DNA from: Mucilaginibacter sp.
GTDB lineage: Bacteria; Bacteroidota; Bacteroidia; Sphingobacteriales; Sphingobacteriaceae
NCBI GenBank assembly: GCA_031292485.1
Contig: JARLHA010000033.1
Coordinates: 1-64,000, forward strand
Length of the DNA stretch: 64,000 nucleotides
Reading direction: 5' to 3'
The translations under genes and the position numbers were made by a program. Positions 1 to 9,682 of the stretch are shown in pieces; position 1 is the first letter of the stretch, and every line of letters begins with the position of its first letter. The notes under the pieces were generated by a model. It had not been told where the DNA came from and did no database searches. It saw nothing but the letters and a program-made list of their open reading frames with translations.

Positions 1-104
1 AAACATTCTTTGTAAGCTGATTCGAGTAAACCAGGCCCCAATATCTTATGGACCGTAATCGCGGAACCAATTATTTCTGTTGCTAAATCATTTTCTATTT
101 GCAT
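1..104 (-). CDS. GxxExxY family protein, N-terminal part (cut by window edge)
   Basis: Reading the minus strand from an ATG at 104, 34 residues are visible before the window edge, ending in a segment with HKILGPG followed by GLLESAY. That last heptad is the G-x-x-E-x-x-Y signature that names this small family of about 125 residues. The family is common and often multicopy in Bacteroidota; its function is not established, and a nuclease-like fold has been suggested. The rest of the gene lies to the left of the window. The upstream side carries a CTCTGTGG-type stutter repeat and no other gene. Confidence 0.8.
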   Translation of the reverse strand, partial: MQIENDLATEIIGSAITVHKILGPGLLESAYKEC

Positions 105-106
105 TT

Positions 107-148
107 CTCTGTGGCCCTCTGTGCTTTCTCAGTGTTCTCCGTGGTTAA
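107..148. repeat. Short CTCTGTG/CTCCGTGG stutter repeat
   Basis: Degenerate direct repeats of a CTCTGTGG-like word (CTCTGTGG, CTCTGTGC, CTCCGTGG) lie immediately upstream of the GxxExxY start. No matching inverted arm was seen nearby. Confidence 0.5.
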
Positions 149-268
149 AAATATACTTTTATATGTTTTTTTCAGGAATAAATTTATAGGTTTACTTGCA
201 ACCGAATCGATTAAATCGATTTTCATTGCATTTTTTCATTTTTCCTTTTCATAACAAAAAAATCCTCC

Positions 269-276
269 TATATTTG
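269..276 (+). promoter_or_regulatory. Probable sigma-A -7 box of the tRNA-Gln
   Basis: TATATTTG fits the Bacteroidota -7 consensus TAnnTTTG and lies 38 nt before the tRNA 5' end. The -33 region is only T-rich (TTTTC near 246), so the assignment rests mainly on the -7 box. Confidence 0.5.
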
Positions 277-313
277 CATTCCTTTTTGGAGAGGATAACT
301 GTTCTGAGGAGAT

Positions 314-384
314 TGCCTGATAGTATAAAGGTAGTACGACGGTTTTTGGTACCGTTTGTCTAGGTTCGAATCCTGGTCGGGCAA
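314..384 (+). tRNA. tRNA-Gln (anticodon TTG)
   Basis: A full cloverleaf can be drawn by hand. The acceptor stem is 314-320 with 377-383 (one G-T pair), the anticodon stem 339-343 with 351-355, and the seven-base loop 344-350 carries TTG at 346-348. The T stem is 360-364 with 372-376 around a TTCGAAT loop. The discriminator base is A384 and no CCA is encoded. The anticodon reads CAA (and CAG by wobble), hence glutamine. It stands alone, 166 bp upstream of prs. Confidence 0.95.
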
Positions 385-387
385 CAA

Positions 388-532
388 TTGATGATTTCGG
401 ATTTCGGATGTTCAATTTCGGATTTAAACCGAAGAATGTTCTGAAATCCGAAATTGTTTTTAATAATTGACAACAAATCCGATCCGCCAATGTGCGGACC
501 GAAATCCGAAATAAAATCTGAAATCGTAATTC
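388..532. repeat. Stutter inverted repeat, word TTTCGGAT
   Basis: Just after the tRNA the word TTTCGGAT is repeated about three times (394-424). From about 441 to 523 its reverse complement ATCCGAAAT recurs three times. The two arms could form a long imperfect hairpin. The same word family fills the gap at 58765-58918. Confidence 0.75.
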
Positions 533-550
533 GTAACCCGTAACTCAAAC

Positions 551-1495
551 ATGCCATTACAGTTTAATACCGTTAAGTTATTTGCAGGCTCGGGCACCAA
601 AGCACTGGCCGTGCATATTGCTGACTCGTACGGCCATGAGCTTGGCGATGTGGTATTAACCCGGTTTAGTGATGGCGAATTTCAACCCCATTTTAATGAA
701 TCGGTACGCGGTTGCGATGTGTTTTTGATACAAAGCACCAATCCGCCAACAGATAACCTGGTGGAGCTATTAATGATGACTGATGCCGCCCGCCGTGCAT
801 CTGCGCATTATGTAACTGCGGTTATCCCTTATTTCGGTTTGGCCCGGCAGGACAGGAAAGATAAACCACGCGTTGCGATAGGTGCAAAACTGGTAGCCAA
901 TATTTTGGTTGCAGCCGGCATTAATCGCATCATGACGATGGACCTGCATGCTGCGCAGATCCAGGGGTTTTTTGATATCCCGGTTGATCACCTGGATGCT
1001 TCGATCATATTTGTGCCGTACATCAAAGCCCTTGGCCTGGGTAATTTAACCATTGCCTCGCCGGATATGGGCGGTTCGTACAGAGCCCGTTCATTTGCCA
1101 AATATTTTAATGCCGAGGTAGTGATTTGCGATAAACGCCGTAAACGCGCCAATGAAATTGAATCAATGACATTGATTGGCGATGTTACCGATCAGGATAT
1201 TGTGCTGATAGATGATATTTGCGATACTGCCGGTACATTGGCAAAGGCAGCCGGATTAATTATGGAGCGTGGTGCACGCAGCGTTCGTGCGGTTTGTACA
1301 CACCCGGTATTATCAGGTAAAGCGTATGAAACGATCGAGAATTCAGTGTTAACTGAACTCATTGTTACTGATACCATTCCGCTTAAGCATGAAAGCAGTA
1401 AGATAAGGGTATTAAGCACTGCCGATCTGTTTGCCAAAGCGATAATGAATGTAAACGAACACGGCTCAATCAGCCAGTTGTTTAAGGTGGATTAG
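551..1495 (+). CDS. prs: Ribose-phosphate pyrophosphokinase
   Basis: Makes PRPP from ribose 5-phosphate and ATP in the cytosol, feeding purine, pyrimidine, NAD, histidine and tryptophan synthesis. The 314 residues match the usual class I length. Visible motifs are the N-terminal FAGSGTKALA stretch, the ARQDRK segment near residue 100, MDLHAAQIQGFF near 130 (metal and ATP site), and the PRPP loop DIVLIDDICDTAGT near residue 220. The ATG at 551 gives the expected N-terminus. The next gene is rplY, 184 bp downstream, as often in this phylum. The gap between them holds a stutter repeat, so co-transcription is possible but not shown. Confidence 0.97.
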   Translation: MPLQFNTVKLFAGSGTKALAVHIADSYGHELGDVVLTRFSDGEFQPHFNESVRGCDVFLIQSTNPPTDNLVELLMMTDAARRASAHYVTAVIPYFGLARQDRKDKPRVAIGAKLVANILVAAGINRIMTMDLHAAQIQGFFDIPVDHLDASIIFVPYIKALGLGNLTIASPDMGGSYRARSFAKYFNAEVVICDKRRKRANEIESMTLIGDVTDQDIVLIDDICDTAGTLAKAAGLIMERGARSVRAVCTHPVLSGKAYETIENSVLTELIVTDTIPLKHESSKIRVLSTADLFAKAIMNVNEHGSISQLFKVD

Positions 1496-1496
1496 T

Positions 1497-1662
1497 TCAT
1501 GGATCATAGTTCATGGTAGAAAAGCCATGGCAAATGTCCATAAGCGATGAACACAAAAATAAAAGATGGTGAGAAGGTTAAACTATTGACCATCAACTAT
1601 AAAATAATAAAACGATAGTTTTGGTTCTGCTATGAACCATGAACTATCAACTATGAACTAAT
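1497..1662. repeat. Stutter inverted repeat, word TAGTTCATGG
   Basis: The left arm (1494-1525) repeats a TAGTTCATGG/ATCATAGTTCATGG word. The right arm (1628-1660) repeats the complementary CTATGAACCATGAACTATC word. The arms flank about 100 bp of AT-rich sequence and fill the prs-rplY gap. Confidence 0.7.
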
Positions 1663-1679
1663 AAATAAAAATCAAATAA

Positions 1680-2264
1680 ATGAAATCAATTGCTATTAGC
1701 GGTTCTCCAAGAGAGAACGTAGGGAAACGCGACGCTAAAGAACTGCGTTATTTAGGCCTTGTGCCTGCAGTGCTTTACGGTGGGGCTACCCAAACCCACT
1801 TTTCAGTGTCCGCAGCTGATTTGAAACCCGTTGTTTATACACCGGTTGTTCATTTCATCGACTTAGAAATTGCCGGAGTAAAATCACAGGCGATCATTAA
1901 AGATCTTCAGTTTCATCCATTAACTGAGCAGATCATCCACGTTGACTTTTTGTTGCTGGATGAAAAGAAACCGATCACTATCGAGATCCCTGTTAAATTA
2001 ACCGGAACGTCGCCAGGTGTTAAAACCGGTGGTAAACTGGTACAAAAATTACGCAAACTGCGTATCAAGGCATTGCCAAAAGATCATTTGGATGCTATTG
2101 AAGTAAGCATCGAAACTTTGGAAGTTGGTAAATCAGTAAAAGTTGGCGACTTAAGCGTTGGCAAATTAGTGATCACCAATGCAAAAGAAGATACCATTGT
2201 ATCGGTAACAACTTCACGTGCATTACGCCAGGCTGAACAGGAAGCTGCAGCAGGTAAAAAATAA
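1680..2264 (+). CDS. rplY: 50S ribosomal protein bL25, CTC (long) form
   Basis: Binds 5S rRNA in the large subunit. The 194-residue length is that of the CTC type: an N-terminal L25 barrel (about residues 1-90, with KSIAISGSPRENVGKRDAKE at the start) followed by a C-terminal beta-rich domain with GTSPGVKTGG near residue 115. The protein ends in a short charged tail. A strong hairpin terminator follows directly, so this is the end of a transcription unit. Confidence 0.96.
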   Translation: MKSIAISGSPRENVGKRDAKELRYLGLVPAVLYGGATQTHFSVSAADLKPVVYTPVVHFIDLEIAGVKSQAIIKDLQFHPLTEQIIHVDFLLLDEKKPITIEIPVKLTGTSPGVKTGGKLVQKLRKLRIKALPKDHLDAIEVSIETLEVGKSVKVGDLSVGKLVITNAKEDTIVSVTTSRALRQAEQEAAAGKK

Positions 2265-2308
2265 GCCCCCTGGTCCCCTGAAGGGGGAACAAAGTGGGTT
2301 AGTGAATT

Positions 2309-2344
2309 AACAGCGATAAGTTTTTACTTATCGCTGTTTTTATT
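2309..2344 (+). terminator. Rho-independent terminator of rplY
   Basis: Perfect 13-bp stem (2309-2321 with 2326-2338), a TTTT loop and a following T run. Confidence 0.85.
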
Positions 2345-2420
2345 ATAATTAATATCTTCGCATCAACATAGTGATGGTGTTGAAATTATTGAGTATTCGA
2401 AATAGTAAAAAATAACTGCA

Positions 2421-2581
2421 GCTACCCTCTTTTTTGCTTGCAAAAGAGAGGGTGGTCGAGCGTAGCGATGACCGGGTGAGTCAACCCGGCGGACATTAGC
2501 GCCAATGTATATTGGCGAGTCTACCCACCCCGACTGCGCTACGCTGGTCGACCCTCTCTTCCGCAAGCGGGAAAGAGGGTG
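2421..2581. repeat. Composite palindromic intergenic repeat
   Basis: The 400-bp rplY-pth gap holds no gene. It contains two small hairpins whose stems read ACCCTCTTT/AAAGAGGGT (2423-2453 and 2550-2580). Between them, inverted segments containing GGTCGAGCGTAGC and GCTACGCTGGTCGACC pair across the element. CCCCCT/AGGGGG tracts border it at 2265-2290 and 2640-2665. It looks like a mobile or REP-type intergenic repeat. Confidence 0.65.
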
Positions 2582-2665
2582 AAAAGGTTTCGAATATTTA
2601 ATGTTTCAAGTTTTTCACTATAAAACATTAATAATTTAAATTCCCCCTTTAGGGGGTTAGGGGGC

Positions 2666-3226
2666 ATGAAATATCTCATCGTTGGTTTAGGAAACATAGG
2701 GCCCGAATATGCCGATACCCGGCATAACATCGGGTTTATGATACTGGATGCTTTTGCAAAACAGGAGGGCGCAAAATTTTACAGCGACCGCCTGGCTTAC
2801 TACAGCGAAGTAAACCATAAGGCCCGAACCCTCTGCCTTATCAAACCAACCACTTACATGAACAACAGCGGCAAGGCGGTAAGTTACTGGATGAAGACGC
2901 TAAAAATACCGGTTGAAAATGTGTTGGTTTTGGTGGATGATATTGCCCTGCCTTTAGGCACCCTGCGCCTAAAACCCAAAGGCAGCGCCGCCGGCCATAA
3001 CGGCTTAAAACATATTGAAGCTACCCTTGGCAATAACGAATATGCCCGCCTGCGCTTTGGCGTAGGGAACGATTTCCCCAAAGGCCGCCAGGTTGATTAT
3101 GTGCTGAATGGCTTTGATAAAGAGGAGCTTCCGGAACTACCCGCATTGATTGACCGCTCGATAGAAATGATCAAAAGTTTTGCTACGATAGGGACTGAGT
3201 TGACGATGACGAGGTATAATAAGTAA
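2666..3226 (+). CDS. pth: Peptidyl-tRNA hydrolase
   Basis: Releases peptides from prematurely dropped peptidyl-tRNAs and recycles the tRNA. The 186-residue length is normal. Visible motifs are the N-terminal KYLIVGLGNIGPEYADTRHN with the catalytic His20, the KPTTYMNNSG segment near residue 60, LVDDIALPLG near 90 and GSAAGHNGLKHI near 107. The ATG at 2666 sits immediately after a G-rich repeat (AGGGGGTTAGGGGGC) that could act as an accidental purine-rich leader. Confidence 0.97.
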   Translation: MKYLIVGLGNIGPEYADTRHNIGFMILDAFAKQEGAKFYSDRLAYYSEVNHKARTLCLIKPTTYMNNSGKAVSYWMKTLKIPVENVLVLVDDIALPLGTLRLKPKGSAAGHNGLKHIEATLGNNEYARLRFGVGNDFPKGRQVDYVLNGFDKEELPELPALIDRSIEMIKSFATIGTELTMTRYNK

Positions 3227-3350
3227 CGACTCGGTTACAAAAACTAATATTTTAGTTAAATAGTGTTAAAAGGTGTTAAATCGACAGCTTAGTTCGTCAC
3301 ACTTCCATTAATTTCGGCGTCAATTAGCCGGAAAATTGCAATACAACATT

Positions 3351-5813
3351 ATGAAAAAACTTTTACTTGTAGCATTTTGCTGCTTTATATGGGTAGGCCT
3401 GCGCGCCCAAACTACCCCACAAATGCTAACGGTGAAAGGAATCTCCATCGACTCTGCGGCCAACAAACCGCTGGGTTATGTTACTGTGGCGTTGTATGAT
3501 ACCGCCAGCAAAAAATCGATAAAAGCAGGCCTTACTAAAGATGACGGCAGTTTTCAGTTAACGGCGCCTGCCGGTAAGCCTTACCAGCTGGTTTTGGCGT
3601 CTATCGGCTATAAAAACAAAACCGTCAATATTTCCGGAAAGGATGCTGAACTGAATGTCGGAAAGGTATTTTTGGAAGCATCCAGCAAGCAATTAAACGA
3701 AGTTTCGGTAACTGCGGTAAGGCCCATCATGAAACGGGAGGTTGACCGCATCAGCTACGATGTGCAGGCCGACCCCGAAAGCAAGGCGCTTACCGCCCTG
3801 GATATGATGCGCAAGGTGCCTTTATTATCCGTTGATGCCAATGATAATATTAAACTAAAAGGTAATGGTAATTATAAGATCCTGGTAAACGGCAAGGAGT
3901 CGGCCCTGGTGGCGAAAAATCCTTCGGATGTTTTGCGTTCAATGCCGGCAACCAATATCGAAAGGATAGAGGTGATTACCACACCGCCCGCCAAATATGA
4001 TGCGGAGGGGCTGGCAGGGATCATTAACATTGTTACCAAAAAAAATGCTGACCAGGGCTATACCGCCAATATCAGCGGACGGTACAACAGTATTTTTGGT
4101 CCGGGGCTTAACGTACAGGGAAGTGCCAAACAGGGTAAACTCGGCATAACCATGTTCGCGGGCGGAAGCAACAATAATGCTTTCGTTGCCGGAAACAGTA
4201 ATGTGCAGCAAATTTTTGGCGGCCAGAGCACAACGCAAACAGGCACAGGCGGTAACCAGTTTGGCCACCATTATGCTGAAGCGGAGTTAAGCTACGAGAT
4301 TGATAGCCTCAATTTATTGACTGCCTCCTTCGAAGATTTTCACGGCAGGCAGAACCAAACCGGCAGCCTGTTTTCAAGCACATTTAATAACGATGGTACG
4401 CTTTCACAGCAGTATCAGCAGCAAACATCTGGCTACAATACGTTCGGCGGCCTTGACGCTTCCATAAATTACCAGATCGGCTTTAAGCGCAACAAGGACC
4501 AGTTGTTAACCTTATCGTACAAATTCAACTTTTCGCCGGGCATAAACACCAGCAACAATACGTTTTCGCAAAGGGTAAATGATTACCAGAGCGACCAGCC
4601 CGACTTTATGCAGTATAATAACCAGGGCGAACGGGCGCATACCTTTCAGATTGATTATGCCCAGCCGTTTAAAATATTAACGCTTGAAGCAGGGGCCAAG
4701 GCAATCCTGAGGAATGACTTTAGTAATTTTAACCGGTCAGACCTCGACTCGGCAACCAATGTTTATGTGTTTAACCCCAGGTATACTGATGTTTTTAGTT
4801 ACCAGCAAAATGTTTACAGCCTGTACAACTCGTACCAGTTTAAATTTGATAAATGGACGGCTAAAGCAGGTTTAAGGCTTGAACACACCAGTATCAACGG
4901 CGATTTTGCAACGGTTAACGCAACAATTAATCAGGGATACAATAATCTCATCCCGTCAGTATCCATACAGCGCAGTTTTAAAACCAGCAGCTACAATTTT
5001 GGTTTTACGCAGCGCATCCAGCGGCCGGGCATCTTTCAGTTAAACCCATTTGTGGATACCTCTAACCCACTATTCATCAGTACAGGCAATCCCAACCTGC
5101 GGCCCGAACTGAACAATACCTTTGAACTGAACTACAGTAATTTTGCGGCAAGTTCATTTAACGTTGGCTTAAGCTACCAGTTCTCCAACAATTCCATCCA
5201 AAACGTGTCAAGCCTGAGGAGGGATACAGCTGCCATAAACCCGCATGATACTACGTTTACCACTTACCGAAACCTGGGCAGCAACAGCAGCCTTGGCCTT
5301 AATGTTAATACTAACTTAAATATCACCAAAAAACTTTCACTTAGCCTGAACGGGTTTATCACTAAAATATGGCTTCGCGGTACTTATAACGGGCAATTTT
5401 ACCAAAACAACGGTTTTACCGGCAACGCATTCGCCAATGCCGGTTACAAGTTCGACAACGGATTCAGGGTTGGCATCGATGCCGGATTTTTTAGCGGGGA
5501 TGTTAACCTGCAGGGACATTCAAGCGCTTTTATTTATAATTCCCTGGTGTTGACCAAGGAGTTTTTGAATAAAAAGGCTACCATTTCCCTTGTGGCAAAT
5601 GATCCGGAGAGTAAGTACCATAACAATACCTCGACTACCACAACTTCCCAGTACTATCAATATTCCCTCAACCAGGATCCCTACCGGACCTTTGCGGTGA
5701 GGTTTAGCTATAAGATCGGTAAGCTGAACAGCGAGATCAAAAAGAACCAGCACGGCATCAATAACGATGATACCAAGGGTGGCGGAAAATCAGGCGGGGG
5801 TTCGGGAGGATAG
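3351..5813 (+). CDS. Outer membrane beta-barrel family protein (TonB-receptor-like)
   Basis: A predicted exported outer-membrane protein of 820 residues. The ATG at 3351 starts a clear signal peptide (MKKLLLVAFCC, cleavage after LRAQ); an in-frame TTG further upstream is rejected. After the signal lies a carboxypeptidase-like regulatory domain (about residues 30-105). A plug-like domain follows (about 120-235, with GNYKILVNGKES and RIEVITTPPAKYDAEGLAGI), then a C-terminal barrel rich in aromatic and Asn/Gln residues. The tail is Gly-rich. It resembles the Bacteroidota outer-membrane beta-barrel family related to TonB-dependent receptors. No SusD-like partner is adjacent, so the substrate cannot be inferred. 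Confidence 0.9.
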   Translation: MKKLLLVAFCCFIWVGLRAQTTPQMLTVKGISIDSAANKPLGYVTVALYDTASKKSIKAGLTKDDGSFQLTAPAGKPYQLVLASIGYKNKTVNISGKDAELNVGKVFLEASSKQLNEVSVTAVRPIMKREVDRISYDVQADPESKALTALDMMRKVPLLSVDANDNIKLKGNGNYKILVNGKESALVAKNPSDVLRSMPATNIERIEVITTPPAKYDAEGLAGIINIVTKKNADQGYTANISGRYNSIFGPGLNVQGSAKQGKLGITMFAGGSNNNAFVAGNSNVQQIFGGQSTTQTGTGGNQFGHHYAEAELSYEIDSLNLLTASFEDFHGRQNQTGSLFSSTFNNDGTLSQQYQQQTSGYNTFGGLDASINYQIGFKRNKDQLLTLSYKFNFSPGINTSNNTFSQRVNDYQSDQPDFMQYNNQGERAHTFQIDYAQPFKILTLEAGAKAILRNDFSNFNRSDLDSATNVYVFNPRYTDVFSYQQNVYSLYNSYQFKFDKWTAKAGLRLEHTSINGDFATVNATINQGYNNLIPSVSIQRSFKTSSYNFGFTQRIQRPGIFQLNPFVDTSNPLFISTGNPNLRPELNNTFELNYSNFAASSFNVGLSYQFSNNSIQNVSSLRRDTAAINPHDTTFTTYRNLGSNSSLGLNVNTNLNITKKLSLSLNGFITKIWLRGTYNGQFYQNNGFTGNAFANAGYKFDNGFRVGIDAGFFSGDVNLQGHSSAFIYNSLVLTKEFLNKKATISLVANDPESKYHNNTSTTTTSQYYQYSLNQDPYRTFAVRFSYKIGKLNSEIKKNQHGINNDDTKGGGKSGGGSGG

Positions 5814-5814
5814 G

Positions 5815-5945
5815 GTTATTGAGTCTTGAGTCTTAAGTTTTTAGTCAAGATTAAGGGAATGAAATTTTGCCTCAGGATTGTACCTTTTTAAAGCTTTTTT
5901 CCGTCACTATTTTTTTGTCTTGATTCTTGGCTCTTGGTTCCTGAC
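5815..5945. repeat. Stutter inverted repeat, word TTGAGTCTTGAG
   Basis: TTGAGTCTTGAGTCTTAAG words at 5818-5840 face GTCTTGATTCTTGGCTCTTGG words at 5916-5941. The right arm is more a variant direct repeat than a clean complement, so pairing is weak. Confidence 0.4.
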
Positions 5946-5960
5946 CCTTATCTTAGCGCC

Positions 5961-6305
5961 ATGAAAGTTTACGGAATAACCAATTGCAATACAGTAAAAA
6001 AAGCGCTTGACTGGCTAAAAGCCAATCACGTAGATTATGAGTTTCACGACTTTAAAAAACTGGGCATCAGCGCCGAAAAACTGCACGAATGGGACAGCAA
6101 AGCAGGTTACGAAAAGTTTATGAATAAACAGGGCCTTACCTGGAAACAACTTGACCCCGAAGTTAAAGAAAGCATCAAAACCAAAGAAGACGCGCTTAAA
6201 CTGCTGCAACAAAAAACCAGCATGATAAAACGCCCGGTAATTGAAAAAGACGGCTTTTTGTTTTTTGGGTTTGATGAAGTGGCCTACGGCCAGTTGATTA
6301 AGTGA
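5961..6305 (+). CDS. ArsC/Spx-family reductase-like protein (YffB type)
   Basis: A small thioredoxin-fold protein of 114 residues of the arsenate reductase-like family. The N-terminus MKVYGITNCNTVKKALDWL carries the single conserved Cys of the YffB/Spx-like group (position 9). The C-terminal IKRPVIEKDGFLFFGFDE contains the Arg-Pro motif of the family. The ATG at 5961 is chosen over an upstream TTG because homologous proteins begin at this strand. With only one cysteine, glutathione- or thiol-dependent reduction is more likely than the classical three-cysteine arsenate reductase. The actual substrate is unknown. Confidence 0.88.
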   Translation: MKVYGITNCNTVKKALDWLKANHVDYEFHDFKKLGISAEKLHEWDSKAGYEKFMNKQGLTWKQLDPEVKESIKTKEDALKLLQQKTSMIKRPVIEKDGFLFFGFDEVAYGQLIK

Positions 6306-6392
6306 GTAGTTGATAGGGTTGATTAAGTTTGCCCCGTTTTAACTTAATCAACTCAATCCAACCTAATCAACCTAATCAACCTAATCAACTCC
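6306..6392. repeat. Stutter inverted repeat, word CCTAATCAA
   Basis: GTTGATAGGGTTGATTAAG (6308-6327) is followed by four to six copies of AACTTAATC/AACCTAATC (6340-6390), its complement. It fills the gap before the M1 peptidase. Confidence 0.75.
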
Positions 6393-6476
6393 CCACGTAA
6401 CAATTATTTTACCTGCGGATCCATTTCCCTAAATTATCCTATACTTGCTCTTTGTAACTGACCAAATTATTTAACA

Positions 6477-8462
6477 ATGAAATTAAACCTGATAGCCGGA
6501 TTTGCACTGGCTTTTTTGACGGTGGTGAGCGTTGCCAATGCGCAGGATGCGGCCAAGGCAGCCCAGTCAACCACTAATTATGATTACCATGAAACTTTCG
6601 GACCGCCGTTTTATACCAAAAACGGCACGGAATACCGGGCGGCAAACGGCGAACCGGGACCGAAATACTGGCAAAATCGCGCTGATTACCAGATAGCAGC
6701 CACGCTGAACGAGGATGCCAATCAAATTACGGGCTCCGAAGTTTTAACTTATACCAATAACAGCCCCCAAAAGCTGGGTTATTTATGGATGAACCTGGAG
6801 CAAAACCTGTTTAAACTGGACTCGAGGGGCACAGCGATTGTTCCGCCAACCGGCAGCCGTAACTGGGGCCGCGGGCAGGAGTTTGATGCAGGTTTTAAAA
6901 TAAAATCGATCAAACTTATAGGCGCGAAAGGGGCCGAAACCGATGTTAAATATTTGGTATCGGACACCCGTATGCAACTTTTTTTACCAAAAGATGTTGC
7001 GCCGGATGGTGGTAGAACCAAACTTAAGATCGAATATTCTTTCGTCTCGCCTGATTATGGGTCTGACCGTATGGGCATCCAGCAAACAAAAAATGGCAAG
7101 ATCTTCCAGGTGGCGCAATGGTACCCGCGCATGTGCGTGTATGATGATGTATCCGGCTGGAATACCATCCCTTATACCGGCCCTGGTGAATTTTACCTGG
7201 AATACGGCGATTTCGATCTTGAAATTACTGCGCCTGCCAAAGATATCGTGGTGGCGTCAGGACAATTGTTAAACCCGCAGGAAGTTTATACGCCTGAGCA
7301 ATTAAAACGCTGGGAGGCAGCGGAGAACAGCGAAAAAACTGTAGTGATCAGGACAGCTGATGAAGTTAATGATCCAAAATCGCGCCCGGCCGGCAAAACT
7401 GAATTAACCTGGCACTTTGTGATCAAAAATGCACGCGATGCCTCATGGGGCGCGTCTGCTTCGTTTATTGTTGATGCAGCCAAAATGGATCTGCCAAGTG
7501 GTAAAAAAGCGATGGCCATTTCAGCCTACCCGGTGGAGAGCGATGGCAGCGATGCCTATGGCCGCTCAACAGAATATGTAAAAAAATCAATAGAATTTAA
7601 CTCGGCCAAATGGTTTGAGTTTCCTTATCCAAATGCAACGGTAGTTGCCGGGATCACCGGTGGGATGGAATATCCTGGTATTGTTTTCTGCGGGTATAAA
7701 GCAAAAAAAGCAAGTTTATGGAGCGTTAACGACCATGAATTCGGCCATACCTGGTTCCCGATGATCGTAGGTTCCAACGAGCGTTTATACGGCTGGATGG
7801 ATGAGGGTTTTAATACTTTTATCAATACGCTATCGACAGCAGATTTTAATAATGGTGAGTACAAATCTAAAAAGCCGATGGATTTGCACATGATGGCCTC
7901 GCGGATTACCAATCCGACGCTTGAACCTGTACTGAGCCAGCCGGCTAACCTTAAAGAAAAAAATATGGGTATTCTTTTATACTTCAAGCCGGCAATAGGC
8001 CTGACGATGCTGCGCGAACAGATTTTAGGGCCAGAACGTTTTGATTTCGCGTTCAGAAACTATATTGACAAATGGGCATTTAAACACCCAACGCCAGATG
8101 ACTTTTTCCGCTCGATGGAAAATGCAGGTGGCGAAAACCTGCAATGGTTCTGGCGCGGCTGGTTCCTTAACAACTGGCAGCTGGATGTGGCCGTTAGGGA
8201 GGTGAAATATGTAGATGGCGATAGCACAAAAGGTGCATTGATCACCATTGATAACCTGCAAAAAATGGCGATGCCCGTAATTTTGGAAATTAAAACCGTG
8301 AGCGGTAAGGTAAGCCGCGTTAACCTGCCTGTTGAAATATGGGAAAGAAACAGCAGCTGGACGTTTAAATATCCTTCGACCGAAGCAATTGAATCAGTAA
8401 CCTACGATCCTGACAAAGTTTTCCCGGATATCAACCCGGACAATAATGTCTGGAAGAAATAA
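6477..8462 (+). CDS. M1 family metallopeptidase
   Basis: Exported zinc aminopeptidase-like protein of 661 residues. The signal peptide runs [19 protein letters not shown] to about residue 22. A beta-rich N-terminal domain is followed by the thermolysin-like catalytic domain. The zinc site HEFGH starts at residue 420 and its downstream ligand glutamate lies in WMDEGFNTF near 443; [10 protein letters not shown] near 397 is the exopeptidase-type GxMEN-like motif. It probably degrades peptides in the periplasm or at the envelope. The gene stands alone between two stutter repeats. Confidence 0.95.
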   Translation: MKLNLIAGFALAFLTVVSVANAQDAAKAAQSTTNYDYHETFGPPFYTKNGTEYRAANGEPGPKYWQNRADYQIAATLNEDANQITGSEVLTYTNNSPQKLGYLWMNLEQNLFKLDSRGTAIVPPTGSRNWGRGQEFDAGFKIKSIKLIGAKGAETDVKYLVSDTRMQLFLPKDVAPDGGRTKLKIEYSFVSPDYGSDRMGIQQTKNGKIFQVAQWYPRMCVYDDVSGWNTIPYTGPGEFYLEYGDFDLEITAPAKDIVVASGQLLNPQEVYTPEQLKRWEAAENSEKTVVIRTADEVNDPKSRPAGKTELTWHFVIKNARDASWGASASFIVDAAKMDLPSGKKAMAISAYPVESDGSDAYGRSTEYVKKSIEFNSAKWFEFPYPNATVVAGITGGMEYPGIVFCGYKAKKASLWSVNDHEFGHTWFPMIVGSNERLYGWMDEGFNTFINTLSTADFNNGEYKSKKPMDLHMMASRITNPTLEPVLSQPANLKEKNMGILLYFKPAIGLTMLREQILGPERFDFAFRNYIDKWAFKHPTPDDFFRSMENAGGENLQWFWRGWFLNNWQLDVAVREVKYVDGDSTKGALITIDNLQKMAMPVILEIKTVSGKVSRVNLPVEIWERNSSWTFKYPSTEAIESVTYDPDKVFPDINPDNNVWKK

Positions 8463-8595
8463 TTGAGTCTGGAAGTCCGAAAGTCAGTCCGAAAGAAGCT
8501 TCATCGCTTTAATAATTAAATTGTGAGGCGATTGCAGTTTTCATCTTTCGGACTTTCCGGACCCAGCCTGCCGTCAGGCAGGTTTTCCGGCTTTC
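8463..8595. repeat. Stutter inverted repeat, word GTCCGAAAG
   Basis: GGAAGTCCGAAAGTCAGTCC words (8470-8498) face CTTTCGGACTTTCCGGAC (8552-8571), followed by the palindrome CCTGCCGTCAGGCAGG (8574-8584 region) and further TTCCGG/CTTTC words. Confidence 0.7.
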
Positions 8596-8658
8596 TGACA
8601 AAAAAAGAAACTATTTCTCACTAAAAAGAGTTAAATTGACAGGATAATTATCTACCTC

Positions 8659-9357
8659 ATGAAAAAGCTATACTTGTTAACCGCCATGCTGTTCAGCCTG
8701 GCTTTTTTTGTTAATGCCCAAACCACACTGAAGGGTACCGTTTATGAAAACGGGAGCAATATCCGCCTGGATAATGTTTTTGTGCACGATAAAAGCAACA
8801 AACAATACACCATATCAGATAAACAGGGAAGCTTCGGGATTAACACCGAGGTTGGTCACCTGCTGATCTTTGATTCACCGGGTTATATTTCGGATACGCT
8901 TTATGTGGTGGACCTTACGCCAAAAAAGATCAACCTGGTGGTTAAAACCATCGCGTTACGCGAAGTGAGTATCAGTTCAACCCGGCAAATGTTTGATCCG
9001 CACAAGGAGTATCCTGAAATATACGAAAAAAGCAAGGTTTATATCATGTCGCCTTCATCGTGGTTCAGTAAAGAGGGTAAGGATGCACGCCGGCTTAAAA
9101 AGTATTTTGTACTGGAAGAACAGGAGCGCCGCATAGATGCCGCGTTTACCAGGGCCTACGTAGGCAGTATTGTTCCGCTAAAGGGCCAGGAATTGGAAAA
9201 CTTTATGACTTTATATCGCCCTACTTATGCTTTTGTAACCAATAACAACGGCCCATCAATGGCGGCCTATATTAATGACAGCTACAAAAAATACTTAGCC
9301 CTGCCGCCTGAAAAGCGCAAACTGCAAAAGTTGAGCGATACAACTCGGATTAAGTGA
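8659..9357 (+). CDS. Exported protein with carboxypeptidase-like regulatory domain
   Basis: A 232-residue protein with a signal peptide (MKKLYLLTAMLFSLAFF, cleavage after VNAQ). Residues 23-105 look like the Ig-like carboxypeptidase regulatory (CarbopepD_reg_2) domain: TTLKGTVYENGSNIRLDNV, then a DKQGSFGINTEVG turn. The C-terminal half is charged and helical with no recognised domain. In Bacteroidota this domain usually heads TonB receptors; here it stands alone on a short protein, probably periplasmic or envelope-anchored. Function unknown. Confidence 0.8.
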   Translation: MKKLYLLTAMLFSLAFFVNAQTTLKGTVYENGSNIRLDNVFVHDKSNKQYTISDKQGSFGINTEVGHLLIFDSPGYISDTLYVVDLTPKKINLVVKTIALREVSISSTRQMFDPHKEYPEIYEKSKVYIMSPSSWFSKEGKDARRLKKYFVLEEQERRIDAAFTRAYVGSIVPLKGQELENFMTLYRPTYAFVTNNNGPSMAAYINDSYKKYLALPPEKRKLQKLSDTTRIK

Positions 9358-9674
9358 AGCTGAAAGCTTGAGTTCGAAGCCGAAAGTTAAAACCTTATAT
9401 TGATCTAAAAAAGAGTATGAAAATCCTCGCGACAAACTGGATAAATATTTGAACCTATTTGTCTATGGTTTTTCAATAATGTAAACTTTATGAAACTCCA
9501 GGCTTGTTGTTAATTCAAGAAATGATGGAATAAACATGCTAAGTTCTTCAATTTTGCTTGTTATTGAATCGAAAACAACTATAAAAATTTTATATTTATT
9601 TAGATTTTGCTGATAGGTTAAGTTTTTATCAATAGTTAGCAAGACATCAAACCCATTTTCAATGCATAATGTCA

Positions 9675-9682
9675 TTAATTTT
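9675..9682. repeat. Target-site duplication, left copy
   Basis: TTAATTTT, identical to 10953-10960, directly abuts the left inverted repeat of the insertion element. Eight bp suits the IS256 family. Confidence 0.92.

Noticed and set aside
3336..3350. TTG start for the outer-membrane protein
   Set aside because: The ATG at 3351 begins a classical signal peptide; the upstream codons would spoil it.
6340..6392. Repeated AACCTAATC units looked like a CRISPR or tandem-repeat array
   Set aside because: Units are 9-10 bp, immediately adjacent, without spacers of constant size; they form one arm of an inverted stutter repeat.
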